From NCBI GenBank assembly GCA_949825025.1, contig OX463781.1, positions 43,951,469 to 44,015,468 on the forward strand: 64,000 nt of DNA. Direction: 5' to 3'. This document shows positions 1 through 14,899 of this stretch, piece after piece (within the stretch, counting starts at the first letter, position 1; each line of letters starts with the position of its first letter). This DNA comes from Siphlonurus alternatus. Its lineage: Eukaryota; Arthropoda; Insecta; Ephemeroptera; Siphlonuridae. Made by a program: the position numbers and the translations under genes. The notes beneath the pieces are model-generated. The model was not told the DNA's origin and did not search any database. It saw nothing but the letters and a program-made list of their open reading frames with translations.

Positions 1-720
1 TTAATGCTTCATCTCTCTAGATAGTATTGAAAATTCTGTACACCAGATGTTACCAGCTATGTGTGCAATCCATTATATAAGTTCAGTATATAAGGAAAAG
101 CATGTAATACCATTCAATTCGCGGCAAAACATTTTCCCAAGTTTAAATTAACGAATTTCATAAATACAATCGCATCTGCTTAAATATGCTACCAGTATAA
201 TGTATTTGCACCGTATAGAGTTGATATTTGCATTGTTAGTAAGCCTACGATGTATCAAACTATACTAACTAGTAGTATTTAAATATTTAAATTTTATAAT
301 ATAATATTTGATTTTGCATGAACCATACCTTATAAAATGTTATTTTAAATAAAAACCTGATTGAAGTTAAATTATGGTAATGAAATTTACCTGTTTATTC
401 AGTAAGGTATTTAATCAAGAAATCTGCATTAATTTTGAAATTTTTGAAAAAAATGTAGATTAATTTATGCAAAGTACCTTGATAGTTAAAACCTACTTCA
501 TCTACTCCAAAAATATAGTGTGTATAGAAAATACATGTTAAAAAAAAACAGTGTATGTAATTCATTGTTAAAGTGAACTTTCAATAATTGTTGTTATTAT
601 ATTGAAGTGAAACGTCTTCAATTTAGAGAAAGCAATTTTTAGTTCAAACGATAATTTTTTGTTGCTGTTGTTTGTTTTTGTTTTTTAGAATAAAAAGCAA
701 TAGTGTAAATTGAGTTAAAG
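1..720. other. AT-rich non-coding DNA (presumed DPR intron)
   Basis: I see no exon, RNA gene or clear repeat here. By the gene's phase and order it lies upstream of the Ig2 exon. Confidence 0.5.
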
Positions 721-1495
721 TAATGGAGTACCGACCTCAAATTTTTTTATTACAGAAATTGGATAGAGGGTGCAAAAATATGCTACTCTGAATTTTTTCA
801 GATTTTTCTGAGACCGGGAAGTATTTTTAAAAAAATATTGAAATTATGACGTCACGGGCGTTAATGTCCTATCCTTTTCTTAAAGGTGAACTGAAGGGAT
901 TGCTTTTTTTTTCCATTAGGGAACCTTATATTACCTATCCCATCCATCTGCACTAATTTTTTCATGGTAGATACTTATTGTGCTGCTGTAGGACAATTAG
1001 TGAAAAAGTGAAGTTGTGACGTATTAGCGACGGTTGGTTGACTTAAAACTCGCCGCCGTGAAAAAACACACGAGCGACCGCGGAAATTGCCGAGAGAGTG
1101 GCGTTCGCGAGCCGATCGCCGCTCCCTCGGCAGTTTCCGCGGTCGCTCGTGTGTTTTTTCACGGCGGCGAGTTTTAAGTCAACCAACCGTCGCTAATACG
1201 TCACAACTTCACTTTTTTACTAATTGTCCTATACAGCAGCACAATAAGTATCTGCCATGAAAAAATTAGTGCAGATGGATGGGATAGGTAATATAAGGTG
1301 CCCTAAAGGGAAAAAAAAGCAATCCCTTCAGTTCACCTTTAAGGAGAGGCGCGTCGTGACGTCATCAAAATAGACTTTCAATAATTTTTTAAAAATACTT
1401 CCCGGTCTCAGAAAAATCTAAAAAATTCAGAGTAGCATATTTTTGCACCCTCTATCCATTTCTGCAATAAAAAATTTTGAGGTCGGTACTCCATT
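721..1495. mobile_element. Long-arm foldback TIR element (family A, copy 1)
   Basis: Arms of about 370 bp pair almost throughout: ATGGAGTACCGACCTCAAA at the left and its inverse TTTGAGGTCGGTACTCCAT at the right. The GC-rich centre (about 1030-1190) repeats a CACACGAGCGACCGCGG stretch in inverse orientation. Each arm carries one TGACGTCA (847, 1357). There is no ORF for a transposase. The sibling copy at 17723-18988 shares the ends and the GAGACC/GGGAAGTATTTTTAAAA-type interior. Confidence 0.88.
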
Positions 1496-1790
1496 TGAAC
1501 AAAGCAACTTTATTGAAACCTTATCGAAATTAATTTGTATTATGAGCGGAGCAAACACAGAACTTCAATTGATGCTAATGTACAGCTAGTACGTTTACTC
1601 GAGGGACGCAAAAAAATAACATGTGATTGCGAACAGATATTATTCATTTTCCAATATCCTACCGAACACTAGCGTGAAAATAAAAGATAACTAGTACTAC
1701 AATACTTTCAATAAATTGCACTAAAATTTCAACCCAGCGTCTAAACATGCTTGAAATAAACGTATTACTCGTAGAATTAAGCCGGTATCC

Positions 1791-1928
1791 GGAAAACTCG
1801 GTGCAGGAAAACTCGGTGCAGGAAAACTCGGTGCAATTTCAACAAGCTAGGAAAACTCGGTGCACGGTAAACTCGGAGCACGGAAAACTGGGAGCACCGC
1901 TAGGAAAACTCGGAGCATCGCATATATT
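1791..1928 (+). repeat. Left arm of foldback element: 15 bp tandem units
   Basis: Units start at 1791, 1806, 1821, 1850, 1866, 1882 and 1903. The last ones change GGTGCA to GGAGCA and one has ACTGGG. It forms a perfect inverted match with 4185-4322. The small ORF through it is a consequence of the repeat period. Confidence 0.95.
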
Positions 1929-2390
1929 GCAAGATCCCTATACTAGTATATGGATTTTGGAATATGTATATTAGCATAAAAATAATAAAATAAAACAAAA
2001 ATCGAACACATGTAATTTTCTTGTTGCCTTCATACAAAAAAATTATTGGAGGGCTTAAATACTATGAATATCACTAATTCTATATTAAATTATATAATAC
2101 TATTTATAAATAATTCAAATAATTTCATTATTTAATTAATATTTATTGTAAATAAAGGAAAAATTTAAGTGCTTTCATAGAAGGAACAGCGGTACAGCAA
2201 TTTTTTGTCCATAATGTCCATATAACTTTATGAGAACAATTACATTCTTATATCAATTTTTATTTTTATTTGTTATATGACATTATATATATATTATCAT
2301 TAACACATTGAAAAAAAATCTAATATTACATATTGCATAAATGTGAAGAAATATATTTTTATTTAATTAAAGGGAAAGGAAAATAAATAC

Positions 2391-2529
2391 GGGGCATTCG
2401 CAAAGTCTTAAGACCACATTTAGGGCTCGATAATTTAAGACCAGAAATTTTGGGTCTAAAAAGCATGCATAAAATCGGGCTTTAAATTATCGAGCCCTAA
2501 ATGTGGCCTTAGGACTTTGTGAATGCCTC
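2391..2529. mobile_element. Short hairpin MITE inside the foldback element
   Basis: A 139 bp near-perfect palindrome: GGGGCATTCGCAAAGTCTTA at the left returns inverted as TAGGACTTTGTGAATGCCTC at the right. The arms are about 60 bp and the loop is near 2455. Confidence 0.85.
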
Positions 2530-4184
2530 TTAATAATAATATGTTTTATACATGATGACGATTTATCATTATATATATTTTATATAATATAATATACATG
2601 CAATGCTGAAAAATAGGGAATGGTAATAAATTGTAATAATATTGAAATACTTTCAACCGTACATTATTTTATGGCGTTCAAACGTTGTCAACAAGTTTCT
2701 TTAATTACTACCTGGATTGAAAAAAACAGGTAGCAGGTAAGGTAATTAGTGCACGTGCGGCACGTGCACTTGAACAATGGGGCGAGGCGCAGCCCAATAA
2801 CTTTCATGGGTTAAGGGTCACCCAGCCTATGACTATGTGGAGGGTGTGGCCCTCAACATCTCCTACTAGGCACCTAGTACTGACCCCTCCCCTCTCCCCT
2901 CATTTCCGGCTATGGTGTGGATTTTGTTTCTATTTATAGTTTTGCATTTAATTATATAGATTCCAATAAGATAATTATGTATTATTTTGTACAATTTAAG
3001 CATCAATTTTTAAGTAGACGAACATTATTTCCTATGTGATATTTTAGCTTATGTGATCAATGTAAATAACAGTATGTTTATATAAAATAAAACACTTTTA
3101 TTGAGATTTTTTTTTCCGTATTGTTGCGTTGATTAGTATATAATACAATACCTATACCAGTTTTAAAATTTATTATTTAGAAAAGTATGCATGAATTTAG
3201 TTAAGAATTTAAAAGTAAATTTATAGCAGCACATCATATGTAAACATTTTTAAAAAAGCATTTAATTTATGTGAAAATGCATTTTGTTGAACCTAATATA
3301 TTTACATATAAATTTATATGCAATGCAAATTTATTTTAATTAAAAATTAGATAAAAGAATAAAATATCTATATAGATGAATTACGGCTCAAGGCAGCAAA
3401 ATATTATGTTAAAGTTAAATAAGAATTGGTAAGAATAAGAATTGTATAATCACAGATGCAACTATTCTACTTCATTGCATGCACATCAGCTTTATATATA
3501 AAAAAAAAATAAAAAAAAATAAAAATATATATAATATACAATATACATATTATATATATAAATAAATAAATAAAAAATAGGAAGATATCAAGTAAAGTTT
3601 CAAGAGATACATTACATATATATAATATATTGCAAAAAATTTCAACTGTATGTTGTTTTAAAAGGGTTATTGTCACTAATTTTAGGAGATGGTGAATCAC
3701 TCTGAAAATTATAGTAAACCTTCCTTACATTATAACATAAATATTCAGCAAAAAGAAAAAAAAATGAAGCAAAAGTCAATCTAGTTTTTGAGATATTCAG
3801 GATATAAATAATGAGAATATCATTGGAAATCTGGCGGCCATTTTCAAATCAAGTCAAATCAGCATCTTTTTCAACTAAAAAAATTACCATCTCAAAAACT
3901 GGACTAAATAATTACTTTCTTTACTTCAGAAAGTGAACAGTCATTTTGTTATCTATGTTCTTATCTAAATTTTATAATTTTTTACCATCAAAAAATAATT
4001 ACACAAATAATTACAATTCTTAAAAAATTATCATGGCAAATACACAATTTATAAATATTTATAAGCCCTAGAGAACAATTATTAAGGATAAATTACGATA
4101 TAGTGATGCTCCTCATAGTATTTAATTAAGTCCCCTGTAACTTTTGTGTTTGGAGGCGACAATATAGCTGGTTATATACTGTAT

Positions 4185-4322
4185 AATATATGCGATGCTC
4201 CGAGTTTTCCTAGCGGTGCTCCCAGTTTTCCGTGCTCCGAGTTTACCGTGCACCGAGTTTTCCTAGCTTGTTGAAATTGCACCGAGTTTTCCTGCACCGA
4301 GTTTTCCTGCACCGAGTTTTCC
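4185..4322 (-). repeat. Right arm of foldback element: inverted copy of the 15 bp array
   Basis: It is the exact reverse complement of 1791-1928, including the variant units and spacers. The identity of the arms contrasts with the unrelated interior, indicating recent origin or gene conversion between arms. Confidence 0.95.
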
Positions 4323-4339
4323 TACAATCAATTAAGCCA

Positions 4340-6312
<1,973 letters not shown>

Positions 6313-6440
6313 AACCCACGACCGATATCATTGGTGCTCCAGATCTATACATTGACCGTGGCAGTACCATCAACTTGACTTGCGTGGTGCTCTTCAGTCC
6401 AGAGCCCCCTGCCTTCATTTTCTGGAACCACAATGACGCG
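6313..6440 (+). CDS. DPR-family Ig protein, exon for first half of Ig domain 2 (partial gene)
   Basis: DPR proteins are neuronal cell-surface proteins with two Ig domains that bind DIP partners and help specify synaptic connections (family knowledge). This exon encodes about 43 residues, starting (E)PTTDIIGAPDLYIDRG and continuing through the B-strand cysteine in INLTCVV to the core tryptophan in FIFW and HNDA. NLT is an N-glycosylation sequon that overlaps the cysteine strand. The exon is preceded by TTTTAG and starts with the last two bases of a codon, so the upstream exon must end in one base (GAA Glu fits). It ends on a codon boundary before the donor GTAAGT. The exon for Ig domain 1 and the signal peptide were not found in 1-6312 and presumably lie further upstream. 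The specific dpr paralogue cannot be settled here. Confidence 0.93.
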
Positions 6441-7075
6441 GTAAGTTGAACTTACATTCATAATTTTGAATTTCATAAATCCAAGGTTTGATTCGTCAGG
6501 GATTGAGGTGAAAATCCAGCATGTGTTGGTTTTGGGGTGGTGATACCTTTCAATGAAATGCTTTCATGCATGTTGGGAACTTAACTTTGAGAAGGGCAAT
6601 TGCTTCAACCCTCTCTGTAAGTAATTTGTATTCATCACTGCATAAATCAAAGTCAGTTAAAATGTGTAAAGGTAAAGAGCAAAGCCATGTGAAATTGTTT
6701 TTTGTAGGTTTAAAAATATTTTTCTTGGTCTCTCTTCTATAACAAGGTAGACATGATCTTCCGAATAACACATAATTTGCCTAGTTGTGACTGAGAGAAC
6801 CAGAAGAAACCTTAGAAAAAAATAATGATGCTATAAGTCTAGAATTGAAAATATGCACACATCGTACACTACCAGAATGTTTTACTTATTTTTTTATTTT
6901 ATTATTTTTTTTTTTTTTAGAAAACCACCATTTGCATCAAATCTGTAATCTTATTTAGTCAGTTGAATTAGCCACTCTTACTCTTAATTTTTATTAAATA
7001 AATTTTTCAATAATTTAAGTATAAAAATATAACTTGCAATATATTTTAAATGTGTCATTCAATTGGTTTACAGTT

Positions 7076-7245
7076 TTTCAAATTCAAACTCAAATTCAAA
7101 TCCTTATTCAATAATTTTGGTTGTACAATGACAAACTTGGATTACGTCAAGATAAAATAACAAATAAAAGACAAAGACTGACACAAAAAACAACAACAAA
7201 CAGCTACAAGAAACAAAATCATAGAAACCAGAACAATTACAGTAT

Positions 7246-7250
<5 letters not shown>
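7076..7250 (-). mobile_element. LINE 3'-end fragment
   Basis: On the minus strand this reads as a LINE 3' UTR ending ...TTGAATAAGG followed by imperfect (TTTGAA)n repeats (plus-strand 7076-7105), the tail type seen in many arthropod LINEs. A run of about 30 A (plus strand) follows at 7251-7280. No coding part remains. Confidence 0.5.
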
Positions 7251-7282
<32 letters not shown>

Positions 7283-7291
7283 AAATTAAAT

Positions 7292-7758
7292 TAAGGTATA
7301 ACCTGAGAATTTGTCTGTCAAGTTCAAGAGGCGTGGCTACACATGCAAATCTGACAACACTGTTGCAATAGTAATGCTAATAAAAGATTAGGAGGGGGTG
7401 GTAACTACAGTCCTTGAGAGCGTTGCCAAGTTTCTTAGGACATATCAGAAACGATCACCGCCACGGTTCGAAATATATGAAAACAATTCAGAAAAATAGT
7501 CCAAAAAATTAGCTTTTAATCCATGTAAAATTAAAAAAAAATTCTCGAGCCGTTTTTGTGCAATGTTGATTAAAAAATTTAACATTGAAAGGATACAAAA
7601 TACACATTTGAATAAATTAATTATAATTAAACCAACGGTTAAAAAAATCTAAAAAAAATCAGTAGTATTTGGACAATTGTTGTAAGTCTAGCAAATTAAT
7701 TTCAAGAACATCTGTCGATACGACTTTTTTCGTCCGAATATCTCAGGTTAAGCCTTAA
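7292..7758. mobile_element. TIR element, family H copy 1
   Basis: It is about 467 bp with short inverted ends (TTAAGGTATAACCTGAGA against TCTCAGGTTAAGCCTTAA). A second copy lies at 42409-42869 in the opposite orientation with extensive internal similarity, for example the AGGCGTGGCTA block near one end and TTGTATCCTTTCAATGTTAA-type sequence in the middle. It is non-coding. Confidence 0.8.
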
Positions 7759-8696
7759 AAAACTTCACTGCATTTTCTAACTATATAGTATTTAAAAAAA
7801 AAAAAAATGTAGGAGCACAAAAAAAAGTTTTTAATTACATATGATCAGCTGATTATCTAACTTTTTTATATTCTAACTTATTTCCTTTTTATATATTAGT
7901 ATTAAAAGAATTAAAGTACTAAAGGGTTCAATGAGGAATTTGCATGCGTGAATCTGATTGGCTTAATCGAAAGAGGGGGCTGAGAAATACATGTGTGAAT
8001 TTTATGCGAATTTTTTGAGCACTGCAAGTATGCTCAAATGCATATTTAAAAGATGCATTTTACCTGGAGGCGATGGCGCATCGCCAGTGACGTCATCGCT
8101 ATGTCAGGTTCGGTTCACTATAGATATGCATACCTGTACGCACCTGCATAACAGGTAGCCAATCAAAAACAACCTAGCCAAAATTCAAAATTTCAAATGC
8201 CTAGCCTATGAGTTTTAAAACTTAAAAAATGCACATTATTCCATATACGCGTACTGTAAAAACACCCTGGGAGATAAGTAATATTACAAACGTACCTTTC
8301 ATCATATTTAAATAATAGAAATTGTTTCGCAAATAGTTTCATTTAATTAAAGAGAAGATGCAATCGATGCAATATCAAGTCCTGCCACCAACTTTTCTGT
8401 TTAAATTATTGGCGCGTCATGCAACAATCAGCCAATAAAAATGTGTAAATTTATCATACTGGACTCCTTCCGTATCTGCTGATTATCTATTGAATTATTT
8501 TATTAAACCTAAAACTGAGCCTCTTTTCTTATCTACGAAAATAGTAGGATGCCGTAGGATTCAATATTTAACTTTATTAAGACCCTTGAATCATAATTTA
8601 TCAATGTCTTTTCAACCCCCTGTTTGCTGCTGCTGAAACCAGAAACGGAAGGATTGAAAAATAAATACAGTTTTAATTTCAACTTTACCAACACGC

Positions 8697-8769
8697 CTGT
8701 ATGTGGTCGAGTGGAAAAGCACTCGCATTCCATGCAGGAGGTGAAGAGTTCATATCTCCTCTGGTTCAT
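8697..8769 (+). repeat. tRNA-like (SINE-head-like) segment, left arm
   Basis: It has a box A-like TGGTCGAGTGG (8704-8714), an anticodon-arm-like GCATTCCATGC and a box B-like GAGTTCATATC (8746-8756) at tRNA-like spacing. The acceptor stem is not convincing, so it is a tRNA-derived module or relic and not a tRNA gene. Confidence 0.5.
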
Positions 8770-9049
8770 TTTACATTTTTAGTAGCACGAAGAATTAATT
8801 CAAACGTACGGGGTAAAATAATCTTATTTTTTCTTACAATATAATCATGTTATACTATTATAAATCACACTTTTTCATATAAATACGCACTTACAAAAAC
8901 TTTGGAAAAAAAAAAGCAAAAACCAAACAAAAAAAGCGTTTCATTCAATGATAGCAAAATTAATAAGAAATTATAAACAAAACTATTTTACCCCGTTTGA
9001 GTTAAAAATATGAAATAAACTTCTTAGTGCTACTAAAAATGTAAAGTGA

Positions 9050-9122
9050 ACTGGGGGAGATTTGAACCCTTCACCTCTTGCATGGAATGCGAGTGCTTTT
9101 CCACTCGACCACATACAGGCGT
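9050..9122 (-). repeat. tRNA-like (SINE-head-like) segment, right arm
   Basis: This is the inverse partner of 8697-8769. Box A is identical, and box B reads GGGTTCAAATCT on the minus strand, closer to the pol III consensus than the left copy. The left copy appears to be the decayed one. Confidence 0.5.
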
Positions 9123-10134
9123 GTTGGAAAAGTTGAAATTAAAACTGTATATATTTTTCAATCCTTCCGTTACTGGTTTCAGCAGCAGCAAACAGGGGGT
9201 TGAAAAGACATTGATAAATTATGATTCAAGGGTCTTAATAAATTTAAATATTGAATCCTACGGCATCCTACTATCTTCGTAGATAAGAAAAGAGGCTCAG
9301 TTTTAGGTTTAATAAAATAATTCAATAGATAATCAGCAGATACGGAAGGAGTCCAGTATGATAAATTTACACATTTTTGTTGGCTGATTGTTGCATGACG
9401 CGCCAATAATTTAAACAGAAAAGTTGGTGGCAGGACTTGATATTGCATCGATTGCATCTTCTCTTTAATTAAATGAAACTATTTGCGAAACAATTTCTAT
9501 TATTTAAATATGATGAAAGGTACGTTTGTAATATTACTTATCTCCCAGGGTGTTTTTACAGTACGCGTATATGGAATAATGTGCATTTTTTAAGTTTTAA
9601 AACTCATAGGCTAGGCATTTGAAATTTTGAATTTTGGCTAGGTTGTTTTTGATTGGCTACCTGTTATGCAGGTGCGTACAGGTATGCATATCTATAGTGA
9701 ACCGAACCTGACATAGCGATGACGTCACTGGCGATGCGCCATCGCCTCCAGGTAAAGTGCATCTTTTAAATATGCATTTGAGCATACTTGCAGTGCTCAA
9801 AAAATTCGCATAAAATTCACACATGTATTTCTCAGCCCCCTCTTTCGATTAAGCCAATCAGATTCACGCATGCAAATTCCTCATTGCATGTGGAATCATG
9901 TGTTATGCATCGTTTAAGTGTTAAAGCATTTTTATTGAGTCTAATAGAAAATAATTGTGAATATACTAGAACTATAATTTTGAGTCAAAACCAAACAATA
10001 GTTCATTTTGTGTTCAGGTTTGATCGAAGACTTGATCTTTTTGCAAGTATTATAATCAGAAGAAGATAACACATATAATTATATTACCATACGATATTAT
10101 TTAACACATGACATTTAATAACATATACATTACA

Positions 10135-10411
10135 ATGAGATATTAGAATGTGAAAATTTTAGGGGTTTAATCGAAAGAAGGGGTAAAAATATGGTACTGT
10201 GAATTTTTTCAGATTTTTCTGAGACCGGGAACTATCTGCCCTATCTTTTTTCTTAAGGAGTGCCGCCCGTGACGTCATAAAATAGACTTTCAATAATTTT
10301 TTAAAAATAGTTCCCAGTCTCATCAGAAAAATCTGAAAAAATTCACAGTACCATATTTTTACCCCTTCTTTCGATTAAGCCACTAAAATTTTCACATTAT
10401 AATATCTCATT
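10135..10411. mobile_element. Palindromic TIR element (family Q)
   Basis: The ends AATGAGATATTAGAATGTG and their inverse enclose about 277 bp, with arms of about 115 bp. It shares the AATCGAAAGA(A)GGGG block with the giant inverted repeat next door, and the CAGATTTTTCTGAGACCGGG and AATTTTTTAAAAATA blocks with family A, so it looks like a mosaic or a missing link between them. One TGACGTCA lies at 10270. Confidence 0.82.
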
Positions 10412-10428
10412 ATGAGAGAATTTTTTAT

Positions 10429-10849
10429 CTTAAGGGCATTGGGTGTAGCACCGGTAGTTGGCAACACTGACGTATCTTCACCATGTTAATTTTTGATCAT
10501 TGCTCCTCGGAGTAATTTTTATGCTAGAGCTAAGCTGATTGATGTATTATCAAGATAATTAGTAGCCCAAGTGCACAATTTGGCTAAATAAAGCCTGATT
10601 TAAAGAAAAGTATTTTTTTTTATATTTTAGAAAAATGCTTGTAAATTAAAAAAATTACTAAAAAATAATTTTCTTTAAATCAGGCTTTATTTAGCCAAAT
10701 TGTGCACTTGGGCTACTAATTATCTTGATACTACAGCAATCAGCTTAGCTCTAGCATAAAAATTACTCCGAGGAGCAATGATCAAAAATTAGCATGGTGA
10801 AGATACGTCAGTGTTGCCAACTACTGGTGCTACACCCAGTGCCCTTAAG
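10429..10849. mobile_element. Palindromic MITE (family S)
   Basis: CTTAAGGGCATTGGGTGTAG at the left returns inverted at the right. The arms are about 180 bp with few mismatches, around an A/T-rich centre near 10640. It is non-coding. Confidence 0.88.
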
Positions 10850-10956
10850 GTACGTGCAATATTGTATAGACAATAAAGCATGGACATGACCAAAAATATT
10901 GTAGAAAGAAACACTGCTATATACTCTGATATTTCTCATATTTTTTTTAGAGACCA

Positions 10957-11275
10957 CACACTAAATTTTTAGATGCTGAATTGATTTCAGTACTTTATGT
11001 CAGTACAAAATTGCTCCAGTCAGTACAAAATTTCTCCAGTTTCGTCTTACATTCAGCACTTTTAACCTATAAAACACTTATTCCAAGTACAAATTTGGTA
11101 CTGAAAAAAGAGAGTCAAAAAAAGTACAAAAAATTGACTCTCTTTTTTCAGTACCAAATTTGTACTTGGATTAAGTGTTTTATAGGTCAAAAGTGCTGGA
11201 TGTAAGACGAAACTGGAGCAATTTTGTACTGACATAATGTACTGAAAACAATTCAGCATCTAAAAATTTAGTGTG
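10957..11275. mobile_element. Palindromic MITE (family M copy 1)
   Basis: CACACTAAATTTTTAGATGC and its inverse bound 319 bp. The arms are about 145 bp and meet at two inverse GAGAGTCAA blocks near 11125. A shorter, diverged relative lies at 23011-23206. Both short ORFs here, one per strand, are mirror images of each other. Confidence 0.87.
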
Positions 11276-11302
11276 CAGGAAGTATTGCTAGAAATTACTC
11301 AA

Positions 11303-12526
<1,224 letters not shown>

Positions 12527-12559
12527 TCACAACCCACGTCCCTTCTCCTATATATATAT

Positions 12560-12714
12560 TTTTTTTATTTAAGTGAAGACGTTTCTTTCTGTGTTTCAAA
12601 GAGTTTGTAAAAATATTTCCAGAGCTCTATAAAATCTGAAGAAATCATAAAAGAATAACATTGTACCATCTCTCTATTTATGCAATAATAATGTGAGGTC
12701 GATATTCCATAATG
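12560..12714. mobile_element. Diverged fragment of family A element
   Basis: The stretch ending GAGGTCGATATTCCAT, preceded by CATCTCTCTATTTATGCAAT, resembles the right end of the 721-1495 and 17723-18988 elements. The rest is lost or replaced where the LINE fragment begins. Confidence 0.5.
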
Positions 12715-14899
12715 ACGTTGTTAGGAAACCTAAAAGAAAACATAAGCTCATGTTTTTCTCAAAAACGTGGGCTTACTTATTCCGAAAAAATTATACTATT
12801 CAATCATAAATAACAATACGCAATGTTTTCTATACTTCCTTGGTGTATTTCTTGGAAAAAAAAAGTTACTTGAAAATATTGTCCCATGCTTGTTATTTTC
12901 AATCATTTGTAAGATTTCTTTATAAAATCATACAGCGAAAAAAATTGCCTTAAATAATAAATAGTTATATTACAGTTATTGCATAGAATAATAATGAAAC
13001 AAAAAATCTTTGTAGTATTAAATATTTCCATGACTTTAAGAGCACATATATATTTTGCAGCACGACTGCAGCGAGGCGTTTGATGAAATAAAAATAATAA
13101 AAAAAAATCATAGCGTAACTTAGGACCTGCTATACAAATATGCACTAATAAAAATCGTGTAGGTTGTTCATTGAAAAGCCAACGTAAAATTTATTTCAGA
13201 GTTTGCAGTACAATCTATGTTCAATGTGTTAATTGTTTTCCAATATATTGTATTGTGTGTAATTTATGAATTTTAATGAATACTTATTTATCATTTTCAA
13301 AAACCACATAAAAATGTGCTGCAGATTCTTCAAAAGGATTTCTGTCAAAACATAGAACACCAGATATTTATAAACATTTTACTTTTTTTTTATACTATTC
13401 AATGAATAATAACATTTAAAAAAATCAATGATTTTGTCACATCTTTCGTCAACATAGTCTTATTTTTTTTCAAGTAAATATATAATAATTAAATGAATAT
13501 TTAAAACTAAGAAAATAATTTTGGTTAATTAACAGAATATCAAACAATATTTTCGGGACAAAAAATTATTTCTATAATTCTATATTGTACTTACTAGATT
13601 TTCGTCATGAAAAGTAAAATAACATGGAACAAAAACGTGTTGCAAATTAATGTGATGAAGTTACGTGAAGAACGTAGACATTTTCCGCTTAGTATTTTAA
13701 CGTTTAACTGAAGAATTTGAAAGAGAGATAGAAATGACCCCTTAGCTTTCTACAATGTGACGCTATAAAACCTGGTAACTCAAAATGTCACAGTTATATA
13801 AGTTGTTTCCATAGCTTTTTTTTAGAAATGTTAAAACATAATATATAAAAAAAAATGTTTTGTACTGTGTTTTAATGGAAAAGTATGAAGGAAAAAAAAT
13901 GTGCGTGTGAGTGAGAGAGAGAGAGACGCCCCGCTGTAGTTTTTGTATGTTTTGTGTGAGTTTTGTTTCATAGACACATATAATGTTAGCTCGTAAAGAA
14001 AAAAAAATAAAAAAAGAAAGAAAAAAACAGAAATATAAAAAATTCTTGACTAAACTGTGCTCGTTTCTTACATATGGTACAAAATTGCGTCAGTGGTCAC
14101 AAAATAGCAAAGTCTACACTAAAAATATTATACTACATAGAATTACGATGGTTATAATAAAAATAAAACACTTCAACGTGTTAAAAATTTCTTTTCTAGA
14201 ATTTTTTTTTCTTTTTGTTACCAGGACAAGAAAGGAATTATAATAGTAAAAAAAAAAATATTATATAATATAAAAAGTGAAACTTAAAAGGAATCACGAC
14301 TTTGTCTTAAAAATCTTTAGTTCTTTTTTTTATGTATAAAAAGCTGACACTGGCATTTGTCTAACGTGTAATTAGATTTTGCTTTTTTATATTATAAAAC
14401 ATGCCGAAGTCTATTCTTTACTTTAATGCTATTTCAATTCTCTTCTCCCTCTCTTTTCATTTTTCTTTTGATTATCGAGACGACGGTTTCTGGTTATTCA
14501 GTTCCATTGAGGCGAAGAACGTAGATAGAATATTTTAACATTGGTCAGGTGTGACTTAACAGTAAAAATTGATTTAAATGCATCAAAGCATTTTTTCTTT
14601 TCTATTTTAAAATTTTCATTATAAAAATATTTTTATACATTGTTGTGTTTATAATGAAATATTAATTAAAAATGTCAGAATTTTCTATATACTTTACTTA
14701 TAAAATAAATTTGATATTTTGTATATTTCTTTGTGCGTTTTATAATTAATATTTATAGTTGACATGTTTTGAATATAGCATAATTTACATGATATTAGAT
14801 TGAATATAAATATTTTGTTAAGATACATTACATTATTTTTTTAATTATATTTTTAACCATAAATGAAAATAGTATGTTGTCTACAGTCATCCCGGGCTA
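12715..14899. other. AT-rich intron DNA without recognised features
   Basis: Only homopolymer runs and a short (GA)7 near 13912-13926 were seen. The small ORFs are lysine/isoleucine-rich AT artefacts. Confidence 0.5.

Larger units (their letters stand above)
1784..4329. mobile_element. Foldback (FB/MULE-like) element with tandem-repeat inverted ends
   Basis: Two inverted arms, 1791-1928 and 4185-4322, are identical over 138 bp. Each arm contains seven units of a 15 bp motif (GGAAAACTCGGTGCA and variants) with one 14 bp and one 6 bp interruption. The 9 bp sequence AATTAAGCC flanks the whole unit directly on both sides (1775-1783 and 4330-4338), fitting a 9 bp target-site duplication. Inverted ends made of short tandem repeats plus a 9 bp duplication are the hallmarks of Drosophila FB elements, which belong to the MULE superfamily (known). 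The interior of about 2.25 kb is AT-rich, has no convincing transposase frame, and carries a nested MITE at 2391-2529. Confidence 0.75.
7929..9886. mobile_element. Giant inverted repeat (about 890 bp arms) with tRNA-like modules
   Basis: The left arm 7929-8820 and right arm 8984-9886 are inverse copies with high identity around a spacer of about 160 bp. The outermost sequence is CAATGAGGAATTTGCATGCG and its inverse. Each arm contains one TGACGTCA (8088, 9720), a TTAATCGAAAGAGGGGGCTG block also found in the neighbouring element at 10135, and a tRNA-like segment. Small ORFs on both strands mirror one another and are only shadows of the symmetry. No transposase was found. Confidence 0.88.

Noticed and set aside
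8533..9457. Three ORFs with similar peptides on both strands
   Set aside because: Mirror images inside the giant inverted repeat; no domain, and they contain the tRNA-like module.
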